Part shown: in pieces, positions 1 to 6,297 of the stretch
How positions within the stretch are numbered: the stretch's first letter is position 1
How the letters are laid out: each line of letters begins with the position of its first letter
Assembly: GCA_002494975.1 (NCBI GenBank)
Contig: DADI01000027.1
Location: forward strand, 1 to 18,527
Direction: 5' to 3'
DNA length: 18,527 nt
DNA from: Euryarchaeota archaeon UBA556
GTDB lineage: Archaea; Thermoplasmatota; Poseidoniia; Poseidoniales; Thalassarchaeaceae
Position numbers and translations under genes: made by a program
The notes under the pieces: model-generated
Databases searched by the model: none
What the model was told of the DNA's origin: nothing
Seen by the model: the letters and a program-made list of their open reading frames with translations, nothing else

Positions 1-161
1 TCTGCCACTGTATAATTATCATTAATATCACCAAATGATGCTATGTCAAAAAGTAAACGAGCGGCTAAATCACCGTCTGTAGAATACTGTTCTAAACTAA
101 CATCATTACAAGGATGTGGCTCTAAATCAGAGAGCATCATGGCAAGATGACGGATTCTCAT
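1..161 (-). CDS. METTL5-like rRNA adenine N6-methyltransferase, N-terminal part (cut by window edge)
   Basis: Partial gene: 53 codons from an ATG at 161-159 run off the left edge with no stop. The peptide starts MRIRHLAMMLSDLEPH and contains LEQYSTDGDLAARLLFDIA. This resembles the opening of METTL5-family methyltransferases, where a conserved LEQYxT...AAR segment precedes the S-adenosylmethionine-binding DLGCGxG motif. The fragment ends just before that motif should appear, so the catalytic residues cannot be checked. In eukaryotes METTL5 methylates an adenine of 18S rRNA; archaeal relatives are presumed to be rRNA or tRNA modifiers. It lies 36 nt downstream of asd on the same strand, probably co-transcribed. 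The call rests on this short N-terminal similarity only. Confidence 0.68.
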   Translation of the reverse strand, partial: MRIRHLAMMLSDLEPHPCNDVSLEQYSTDGDLAARLLFDIASFGDINDNYTVA

Positions 162-197
162 AACCTATCGCAGATTGCTTATACGTTTGAATTAATT

Positions 198-1331
198 CTA
201 ATTAATGTCCCGTAAAGAACTATTCATCAGATTATTCGATTCATCTAAAATTCCATCTGCTAAAATTAATTCAGCTAAAAGTACACCATAACCTGCTGCT
301 CCAAGAATTGTATTATCAGATACTACTTTAAATCTTAATTTTTTCCCTGTGACTTCTATTTCGCCAATGGAAACCGCCATCGCTGCAGAAAGATTTTGAT
401 TAGGATTTCGTGATTCAGAGCCAGACCATCTATGTTCTTCAACGTCTAATTTACCGTCTACAAAATTAATTATGTTAGTCGAAGAAGGAAGCCTTGAATC
501 AAAAGATTCAAATGAATATTTTTGCCACTCTTCAATGACTTTGTGCGCACTTATTTCATTGACGAATTCGACCTCTATTGAAGCTAAATGCCCAAATTCG
601 CGAGTTACACGCGAACACCAAACTTTACTACCAAGATTTGCTTCTTGGAAAATACCATCATATTTTTTCCCTAGAATTTTATTCAACTCCCTTACCACAC
701 TCTCTGACTCTCCTGGAATTGCAGAATTTATTGGCATACCCATTCTGCCTTTAGTAAGAAGGCCCCTACCGCCTCCTGAAAGTGACTGTTCCGTAACTAT
801 ATTCACAGATAAAAAGTCAAAATTAGAAATTAATGGATGTAAAGTCAAAGCTATAGGGACAACCATACAGTTACTACATGAGATTAAGTATCCTGTCCCA
901 TAATTTTGGGATTCTAATATCGTTAAATGGTCTGAATTAACGGTAGGAATTACAAGAGGGACGTCACTATCCATTCTATGAGCCAATGCATGACTAATGA
1001 CAACAAATCCTTCTCTGGCTAATCTCTTTTCTACCCTAATTGCTACATCTTCGGGTATGGCAGAGAATATGATTTGGACATTTTCTGCCTTCAATTCGAA
1101 AATCAACTGATCGATGTCAACTAAGTCTTTGACTACAATATCGGGCAATTTTGGCCGAACTTCATCTAGGGACCAAGGTAATTCACTTATTTTTAAACCA
1201 ACCGTAGAACTAGAACCAATGACTGATATAGGATTTAGCCAACTATGATTGACCATTCTTTGAAGATAACGTTGTGCTACAAGACCTCTAGAACCGAGAA
1301 TTGCACAATTCACTGTTTCCACGCTTCCCAT
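198..1331 (-). CDS. asd: Aspartate-semialdehyde dehydrogenase, divergent archaeal/fungal type
   Basis: Predicted to reduce aspartyl-4-phosphate to aspartate-4-semialdehyde with NADPH, the branch point to lysine, threonine and methionine; cytoplasmic. The 377-residue length fits the archaeal/fungal class. A nucleotide-binding loop follows the first strand (ILGSRGLVAQRY, residues 11-22). HRMDSDVPLVIPTVNSDHL (118-136) is a family signature. The catalytic cysteine is probably C155 in SNCMVVPIAL, the catalytic base H248 in REFGHLASIEVE, and the C-terminal DNTILGAAGYGVLLAEL segment (339-354) is typical. Departures from the usual form are GSRG in place of the common GATG in the loop and SGGG in place of SGAG near 185-188. 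It starts at an ATG without a Shine-Dalgarno sequence and is divergent from rmuC. Identity is well supported; full activity of such a diverged copy is inferred. Confidence 0.85.
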   Translation of the reverse strand: MGSVETVNCAILGSRGLVAQRYLQRMVNHSWLNPISVIGSSSTVGLKISELPWSLDEVRPKLPDIVVKDLVDIDQLIFELKAENVQIIFSAIPEDVAIRVEKRLAREGFVVISHALAHRMDSDVPLVIPTVNSDHLTILESQNYGTGYLISCSNCMVVPIALTLHPLISNFDFLSVNIVTEQSLSGGGRGLLTKGRMGMPINSAIPGESESVVRELNKILGKKYDGIFQEANLGSKVWCSRVTREFGHLASIEVEFVNEISAHKVIEEWQKYSFESFDSRLPSSTNIINFVDGKLDVEEHRWSGSESRNPNQNLSAAMAVSIGEIEVTGKKLRFKVVSDNTILGAAGYGVLLAELILADGILDESNNLMNSSLRDIN

Positions 1332-1434
1332 ACATGTCGCAAGAGCGCAAAGTACGTAAGAACAACTGTTTATCGATTAGAGAAAATATGATTTAAACAA
1401 CGAGTTAAAGTACTATCGATATTTATACTAAATT
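1332..1434. promoter_or_regulatory. Divergent promoter region between asd and rmuC
   Basis: This 103-nt AT-rich gap must hold both promoters. On the plus strand ATTTAAAC at 1391-1398 lies about 37-44 nt before the rmuC ATG and is a TATA-like candidate giving a short leader. A second AT-rich run (ATTTATAC, 1421-1428) is too close to the ATG. On the minus strand CGATAAACA lies about 35-43 nt before the asd ATG. Neither gene has a clear Shine-Dalgarno sequence, consistent with short or absent leaders. TATCGAT occurs twice (1371-1377 and 1414-1420). Promoter assignment is by eye only. Confidence 0.35.
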
Positions 1435-2640
1435 ATGGAAATTACGGGACTGGTATACATCTCATTGGGGCTTTTGCTTGGAGGCACCATAGGCTGGATG
1501 TTATCTAAGCAAAAAATGAGTGCAATGATTATTCGTTCTGAAGAAAGACTTGCAGCCAACATGGAAGGAAAGGATACTATGCGTGCAGAATTCCAATCAA
1601 TGGCTCTAGAAGTCGCCAAAGATAGTAATGCAGCGTTTCTTGATCTTGCCGAACAACGATTAGGTAAAGTTCAGGCAGAAACAGAAAAAGACTTAGTCGC
1701 TAGAAAAAAAGAAGTTGATGATTTAGTATCTCCTCTTAAAGAGCAATTGGAAAAACTTGCAAAGTCGAATTTAGATTTAGAAAAGAACCGGATAGGGGCC
1801 TATGAAGGGATCAAAAGACATCTCGATAGCCTGGATCAAAATACTCGTTCACTAGGACTAAGAGCCGACAATTTGACTGAGGCATTGACTGGATCGTCCC
1901 AATCAAGAGGAAATTGGGGAGAAGTTAAGTTACGTAGATTATTAGAAATCGCAGGAATGACGGAGCATGTGGATTTCTTTGAACAAGAAACCACTGATGA
2001 TGCAAGGCCAGATTTTGTAATTCGTTTACCTAACTCAGGAACTATACCTGTTGACTCTAAAGCAATAGGAAAGAAGTTTTTTGAAGCCATAGAAAATGCA
2101 TCCGATGACGAAAAATCAGAATTAATTATTGAACACGCCTCGGGTATGAGGAAAACTGCGAGAAAATTAGGAGAAAAATCATATCATGACAAACTAGAAG
2201 GTGATATTGACTACGTAGTAATGTGGGTCCCAAGTGAAGCCCTGCTAGCTGCCGCCTTTGCCGCTGATCCAGATTTACATGAATATGCATTGTCAAAATC
2301 TGTGCTAATAGCTACACCAGTGACAATGTTAGCCTTATTGAGAACGGTGGCAATCTATTGGCAACAACAAGCATTAGCAGATGGTGCAAAGGAAATATAT
2401 GATGTCAGTAGGGAGATGTATAAGAGAACTGAAGTATTCATGAGACATGTAATGAAGATAGGGAGTAACTTAGACAATGCTGGAAAGGCGTATACTGCAG
2501 CTATGTCCTCATATGAAAATAGAATATTGCCACAAGGACGAAAACTAGAAAATTTACAGGTTAGCGGAACTCTCCAAAGTTCCCTACCTGAGCCTCAAGA
2601 GTTAACAAATATCCCTGATTCTAATTCTGAAGATTATTAA
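1435..2640 (+). CDS. rmuC: RmuC family protein (DNA recombination-limiting, predicted nuclease domain)
   Basis: A 401-residue protein with the standard RmuC layout. Residues 4-23 are one membrane-spanning helix with almost no leader, so it is probably membrane-anchored with the body in the cytoplasm. Residues about 30-150 are charged and coiled-coil-like. The RmuC domain then shows SRGNWGEVKLRRLLEIAGM (156-174), RPDFVIRLP (190-198), IPVDSKA (203-209) and the family block from VPSEALLAAAF (264-274) through IATPVTMLALLRTVAIYWQQQA (291-312). The D-x(n)-DxK pattern at D192 and D206-K208 fits the proposed PD-(D/E)xK nuclease-like fold. Bacterial RmuC limits inversions at short inverted repeats; the exact reaction is unsettled. 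The family is mainly bacterial, so transfer into this lineage is likely. The M23 gene follows 24 nt downstream. Confidence 0.94.
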   Translation: MEITGLVYISLGLLLGGTIGWMLSKQKMSAMIIRSEERLAANMEGKDTMRAEFQSMALEVAKDSNAAFLDLAEQRLGKVQAETEKDLVARKKEVDDLVSPLKEQLEKLAKSNLDLEKNRIGAYEGIKRHLDSLDQNTRSLGLRADNLTEALTGSSQSRGNWGEVKLRRLLEIAGMTEHVDFFEQETTDDARPDFVIRLPNSGTIPVDSKAIGKKFFEAIENASDDEKSELIIEHASGMRKTARKLGEKSYHDKLEGDIDYVVMWVPSEALLAAAFAADPDLHEYALSKSVLIATPVTMLALLRTVAIYWQQQALADGAKEIYDVSREMYKRTEVFMRHVMKIGSNLDNAGKAYTAAMSSYENRILPQGRKLENLQVSGTLQSSLPEPQELTNIPDSNSEDY

Positions 2641-2664
2641 TCATCGAACATTTCGCTGCCATAT

Positions 2665-3246
2665 ATGGTACAGTGGCAAACAGGCAGATACCACCCCGTG
2701 GTCGATTTACCAGAACATTATGAGGTACGAGACTTTACTGGAGGAGATTATACACCATCTAAAATGACGTATGACATAGGTAAATATGATGAATTAAGAC
2801 CAGGGATGTATAATACTGATTTGTTTAAAGACAATAGATTCTTGCATATTGGAATAGATATCGGAGCGCCAGTAGGAACTCCCTGTATGGCTTTTGAAGA
2901 TGGAGTAATTTCTCATTTTGGATATAATCCAGAAGATGGAGACTATGGAAATGTCATAATTACAAAACATATTATTGGTGGAGTTCCAATTTGGGCATTA
3001 TATGGGCATTTAGATTCTAATTCTATCTCTAAGAAGAAGATTGGCCAGAAAATTTCTCGTGGTGAAGTTATTTGCTGGATGGGAGATAAGCATGAAAATG
3101 GAGGATGGGAATCCCATCTACACTTTCAACTCTCGATAATTGAACCTAAAACTCACGATATGCCAGGAGTAGTCGACCCAGTAAACAGAAAAATTGCATT
3201 GATTGAATACCCAGACCCAAGATTAGTTCTCGGCCCTATATACTAG
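2665..3246 (+). CDS. M23 (LytM/lysostaphin-type) zinc metallopeptidase without signal peptide
   Basis: A 193-residue protein with the zinc-binding pattern of M23 peptidases: H61 and D65 in HIGIDIGAPVGTP, H115 in LYGHLD, and the HLH pair H151/H153 in ESHLHFQLS. Other family marks are EDGVISHFGY (78-87), DYGNVIITKH (93-102) and SRGEVICWMG (131-140). In bacteria this fold cuts glycine-rich or cross-link peptides of cell-wall murein. Here there is no signal peptide or membrane segment, so as written it would be cytoplasmic, and archaea lack murein; the substrate is unknown. The N-terminal 55 residues are unassigned. It follows rmuC by 24 nt and is probably co-transcribed. Its TAG stop shares a CTAG with the convergent isomerase gene. 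Fold is well supported, role is not. Confidence 0.87.
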   Translation: MVQWQTGRYHPVVDLPEHYEVRDFTGGDYTPSKMTYDIGKYDELRPGMYNTDLFKDNRFLHIGIDIGAPVGTPCMAFEDGVISHFGYNPEDGDYGNVIITKHIIGGVPIWALYGHLDSNSISKKKIGQKISRGEVICWMGDKHENGGWESHLHFQLSIIEPKTHDMPGVVDPVNRKIALIEYPDPRLVLGPIY

Positions 3247-4283
3247 ACCTTAGAGAGATGAGACTTGAGTTCAATTATTGAACCCATTTCAGATGGATCT
3301 ACACCTCGCAATAGTGCTAGTGCGATACTTATCCAATCGGAAATATGAGATGCATAGAGTAATCTTTCTAGTAAACTTTCACCTTCACAGTCAATTATCC
3401 AAGAGTTTTCATTTGCAATATTTTCTAACATCCAGTTCATTCTAGAACGTATTCTAGGATGAATATCTTCGCATGAAAAATAGATTAAAGAATGTTCATT
3501 ACTTTCTGAAGAAGCCCATGCAACTATCTCATTATGATTCATTTCAGGTAATTCTGTGGAACGAGCAAAAACATCTGAGTTCTCATTTAATTGATTAGAA
3601 AAGCGTCGACCAGCGCAACTTAAAACGGTAGGAGTAATTATACCAATTTGTTTACCAAGCATCGACTCTGCTACAGAAATAACCAATCCATTCCCTCCAC
3701 TTATGTCTGAGTCTATCGATAGAGAACGTAAGCGGCTTAACATAGATGTGATTTCTTCGGGATTTGGCTTTTCAATAATACCTATTTCCCAACAAACCGC
3801 TAATTGAGTTCCGAATAAATGACCAAATGCTGAACGTGGCATTTGACCACTTGGAACCTGTAAATATAGGCACTCCTCATCCTCAGTAATGACTTTTTTT
3901 AATTCACCTCCTGATGAAATACCAATGACTGTACCTCCTGACTCTAATGCTTCTTTCACACCATCAAGTGTTTCCTCGGTATTTCCTGAATAAGACGTTG
4001 CAATTATTAGCCAATCAGGCCCCCACCAAGAAGGTAAACCATAATCTCTCCAAACGACAAATGGTAGTCCTCCTGAGTGATCTGATAATGCAGAAAGATA
4101 CATCCCCCCTGCACCGGAACCTCCCATTCCTAAACATAATACACCGGACCAATCAGTATCTTTGGGAATATCTAACTTAGAATTAATCGCTTGTTCAAAA
4201 TCATCAATGAAATTACGAGTATATCCTGCCATGTCACGATGATCTAAATTTTTCAGAAGCTCGTCCATATCTCTCGGAATCAT
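3243..4283 (-). CDS. Bifunctional phosphoglucose/phosphomannose isomerase (SIS domain)
   Basis: Interconverts glucose-6-phosphate or mannose-6-phosphate with fructose-6-phosphate; cytoplasmic, central sugar metabolism. From the ATG at 4283 it is 346 residues, a normal PGI/PMI length. Two SIS domains are visible: GMGGSGAGG (52-60) and SYSGNTEETL (97-106) bind the sugar phosphate, and PRSAFG (149-154) is a family mark. The C-terminal half has RRFSNQLNEN (226-235), LPEMNHNEIVAW (245-256) with probable catalytic Glu/His residues, and SDWISIALALLRGVDP. The frame is open to an ATG at 4322, but the start at 4283 is preferred: GGAGG (4295-4291) sits 7 nt before it and its ATGA overlaps the nmd3 stop, a coupled start. 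It is last in a minus-strand operon with the ccm genes and nmd3. Confidence 0.9.
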   Translation of the reverse strand: MIPRDMDELLKNLDHRDMAGYTRNFIDDFEQAINSKLDIPKDTDWSGVLCLGMGGSGAGGMYLSALSDHSGGLPFVVWRDYGLPSWWGPDWLIIATSYSGNTEETLDGVKEALESGGTVIGISSGGELKKVITEDEECLYLQVPSGQMPRSAFGHLFGTQLAVCWEIGIIEKPNPEEITSMLSRLRSLSIDSDISGGNGLVISVAESMLGKQIGIITPTVLSCAGRRFSNQLNENSDVFARSTELPEMNHNEIVAWASSESNEHSLIYFSCEDIHPRIRSRMNWMLENIANENSWIIDCEGESLLERLLYASHISDWISIALALLRGVDPSEMGSIIELKSHLSKV

Positions 4284-5362
4284 ATCGCATCCTCCGCCGT
4301 AAACCCAGGTAGTGCCACCCATACATCATGTATGTAACCAATTCGTAATTTAGTAGATTTAATGTCATCATCGTATGGGAGAGCAACTGTAGTCATGGTG
4401 TAATCTTGAGGGCTCATAACTTCCGCAGCAGAACTATCTCTATTCATAATATCGACAATATGTTGTTCCGAAGTTGAACAAATAATCCTCGCTTTTTCCA
4501 TATCTCTCCATGTTGCTCCAGAGCGTTGAAAGAATTTTAAGCGGCGGATAATTGGTCCATCTTTCTGCCATGAATCAATTAACCACAAATCATTGTTCAG
4601 CTTAACGACATCTCCAACAGCATAGGCTGGCTTACGATAACTAACAGTAAGTCTAGTAATTTCTATTCCATCCCTCATTCCAACAACTGTTGAAGTTTCT
4701 TTTATTGTCCCACCAAATTTCTTTGTTAAAATTCTCCCCCAAGATCTTGCCATTGATTTAGAGCCTAGTTGTAAATCCCAACCCCCTGTCACTATACCTT
4801 CCTTAGTTATAAAAAACATAGGATCAGCTTCCATTCCCCCAAGCATTTCATCTAGAGTGGCTCTCAATTCTCTAAGCTCACTTTCCGACAACTTACGACC
4901 TGCTGAACGAAGTTGAACTATCGCTTCAAAGTAGGCACCATCTTTCCTCGTGCAAGGAGTACATATTGCATTACTAGTCTGAATTAATACCTCATAACTA
5001 TCTTCAAAAAAGAAATTATCAATCATGCCTGAAACATCTAAATGAACTCTGTTGGTTCTATCGTCAATTACTTGCAGAGCGAAATCAACATTAACATCAT
5101 CTGCTCTATCATCAATTTCAAGATTATCTCTAATTCTTAAGTCTGCTAAGGTTTCATGTTCCATTTTTGACCAACGACCACGAATTTCATAGCACTCACA
5201 CTTTGGACATCGAAATTGTTGAATCACTTTGGGCATCTTAGATAAGTTGACTCGCTTACGAAAACATACTTCGCATAGCCTATTTGAAGAAAGAGTAGTA
5301 GTATCGCCACAAACAATACAAAATGCGTCTTTAGACATGTCTCTCAACCTTTGCGAAAGCAT
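4280..5362 (-). CDS. nmd3: NMD3 family ribosome-biogenesis protein
   Basis: Archaeal homologue of NMD3, which in eukaryotes binds the large ribosomal subunit and recruits the Crm1 exporter. With no nucleus in archaea, a late role on the 50S subunit is presumed. The N-terminus carries paired cysteines of treble-clef/zinc-ribbon units: C15/C18 (FCIVCG), C30/C33 (LCEVCF), C52/C55 (RCPKC), then C134/C137 (ICTPC) followed by GAYFEAIVQLR, a clear family signature. Residues about 255-280 (VGDVVKLNNDLWLIDSW) look like the beta-rich OB/SH3-like part. Two starts are possible: ATG 5362, which suits a leaderless transcript from a TATA-like box at 5387-5396, or ATG 5338 (MSKDAFCIVCG), closer to the usual family start. 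It follows the ccmD-like gene and overlaps the isomerase gene by ATGA. Confidence 0.9.
   Translation of the reverse strand: MLSQRLRDMSKDAFCIVCGDTTTLSSNRLCEVCFRKRVNLSKMPKVIQQFRCPKCECYEIRGRWSKMEHETLADLRIRDNLEIDDRADDVNVDFALQVIDDRTNRVHLDVSGMIDNFFFEDSYEVLIQTSNAICTPCTRKDGAYFEAIVQLRSAGRKLSESELRELRATLDEMLGGMEADPMFFITKEGIVTGGWDLQLGSKSMARSWGRILTKKFGGTIKETSTVVGMRDGIEITRLTVSYRKPAYAVGDVVKLNNDLWLIDSWQKDGPIIRRLKFFQRSGATWRDMEKARIICSTSEQHIVDIMNRDSSAAEVMSPQDYTMTTVALPYDDDIKSTKLRIGYIHDVWVALPGFTAEDAI
4291..4295 (-). promoter_or_regulatory. Shine-Dalgarno sequence fixing the PGI/PMI start
   Basis: GGAGG on the minus strand, 7 nt before the ATG at 4283-4281, inside the last codons of nmd3. It supports the start at 4283 over the longer frame beginning at 4322. 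Confidence 0.7.
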
Positions 5363-5386
5363 CCTACATTAGAATCATTCGTGATA

Positions 5387-5396
5387 GAAAAATAAA
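5387..5396 (-). promoter_or_regulatory. TATA-like box upstream of nmd3
   Basis: Minus-strand TTTATTTTTC lies 25-34 nt before the nmd3 ATG at 5362, just beyond the ccmD-like stop codon. The spacing is what a leaderless archaeal transcript starting at that ATG would need, so nmd3 may have its own promoter as well as read-through from ccm. Judged from sequence and spacing alone. Confidence 0.4.
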
Positions 5397-5549
5397 TCAT
5401 TCTTCAGAATCGGTGCCCTGAAGTCTCCATTTTGCTTCTTTAATTCTAACTCTAGTATCATCTAACTTATGCCCGATGTAAATAATATAATAACACAGCA
5501 ATGAACCTAATATCGAGTAAGCAATCACATATGATGTAAAACCGTTCAA
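5397..5549 (-). CDS. ccmD: Small CcmD-like single-pass membrane protein (TTG start)
   Basis: A 50-residue reading frame starting at TTG 5549-5547, read as (M)NGFTSYVIAYSILGSLL. It has one hydrophobic segment (about residues 6-26) followed by a charged tail rich in Arg and Lys (HKLDDTRVRIKEAKWRL). This is the layout of CcmD, the tiny protein that in bacteria joins the CcmABC complex and aids release of heme-loaded CcmE. Support for translation: GAGGTGG at 5560-5554 ends 4 nt before the TTG, the TTGA overlaps the ccmC stop, and it fills exactly the gap between ccmC and nmd3, the position CcmD holds after ccmC in many bacteria. CcmD sequences are poorly conserved, so size, topology and position carry the call. 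With a TTG start and only 50 codons it is easily missed. Confidence 0.6.
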   Translation of the reverse strand: MNGFTSYVIAYSILGSLLCYYIIYIGHKLDDTRVRIKEAKWRLQGTDSEE

Positions 5550-6265
5550 TGTACCACCTCATCATCTAATAATTGAAGAAGATTATTTAGTTCTGATTCA
5601 AGTTTATAAGCTAAAAATGTCAATATAGAAAGTCCGACCATAAGTATCCAGAATGAGAAAATACCAATCATAAGAACTTCTAACATTTTTGGGTCAAGTC
5701 CTGTTTCATCGGATTGTGCTATTACTACTGAAGGGTGTCTCTTCTGATAAACGCTAGTAGCAATTGCAGTTATCGGCACTAAAGCAAATCCAAATAATCC
5801 AATAGTAGAAAGTGTATCTCTAGTATCTATACCGTCAGGTTGAGAACGTCTAGAAAGTACGATAAAGAGTGTCACTGCAGTTAGTAAACCAAATGTATTC
5901 AATCTTAAATCACCCCAATCCCAAGGCACTCCCCATTCAGCAGAACCCCATATTGGTCCCGAAATAACTACGCCTAGACCAAAAAGTAAGCCTAAATCAG
6001 CACCAGTACAGAATAGAACCCACCCCCATTCTTCTCTTTTCAAAAACCAAGTAATTGCCCCAATAAATAATAGACAAAAAGCGATAAAAGAGGTCCAAGC
6101 AAAAGGAACATGCCAAAATAAAATTCGATAAGCCTCAGGTGAACGAAATGGAGGTGATTGAACCATTGGGGCATACGTATAACCCATTACAGCAGTCAGT
6201 AAAACTCCGGCACCACCAATACAAGTTAGGGCCCAACCATAGTGTTTCATTGAGACCATAAACAT
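5546..6265 (-). CDS. ccmC: Heme exporter/handling protein CcmC
   Basis: Integral membrane protein of cytochrome c maturation system I that passes heme to the chaperone CcmE on the outer face of the membrane. Of 239 residues, six hydrophobic segments can be drawn (about 12-30, 48-72, 83-102, 123-138, 153-171, 197-220). The tryptophan-rich WWD-like heme-binding motif is GPIWGSAEWGVPWDWGDL (103-120). Two histidines expected as axial heme ligands flank it: H52 in ILFWHVPFAW and H177 in VYQKRHPSV. It starts 32 nt after the CcmAB fusion on the same strand and overlaps the ccmD-like gene. Alternative in-frame ATGs at codons 3 and 6 cannot be excluded; no Shine-Dalgarno sequence separates them. Confidence 0.92.
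   Translation of the reverse strand: MFMVSMKHYGWALTCIGGAGVLLTAVMGYTYAPMVQSPPFRSPEAYRILFWHVPFAWTSFIAFCLLFIGAITWFLKREEWGWVLFCTGADLGLLFGLGVVISGPIWGSAEWGVPWDWGDLRLNTFGLLTAVTLFIVLSRRSQPDGIDTRDTLSTIGLFGFALVPITAIATSVYQKRHPSVVIAQSDETGLDPKMLEVLMIGIFSFWILMVGLSILTFLAYKLESELNNLLQLLDDEVVH
5554..5560 (-). promoter_or_regulatory. Shine-Dalgarno sequence for the TTG start of the ccmD-like gene
   Basis: GAGGTGG on the minus strand within the last codons of ccmC, 4 nt before TTG 5549-5547. It is the main evidence that this non-ATG start is used. Confidence 0.55.
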
Positions 6266-6297
6266 GCGAGCACATACTCTATGATGAATGCTCGTTT

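Noticed and set aside
472..903. A 143-codon plus-strand open frame opposite asd.
   Set aside because: It lies wholly antisense to asd, whose protein is clearly recognisable; the translated peptide is serine/leucine-rich without motifs, as expected from an opposite-strand shadow.
1371..1420. Two copies of TATCGAT in the asd/rmuC gap as possible regulator sites.
   Set aside because: The motif is short and A/T-rich; two copies in about 100 nt can occur by chance, and no further copies flank the promoters.
2641..2664. A possible terminator or regulatory site between rmuC and the M23 gene.
   Set aside because: The 24-nt gap has no hairpin, no T-tract and no TATA-like box; co-transcription is the simpler reading.
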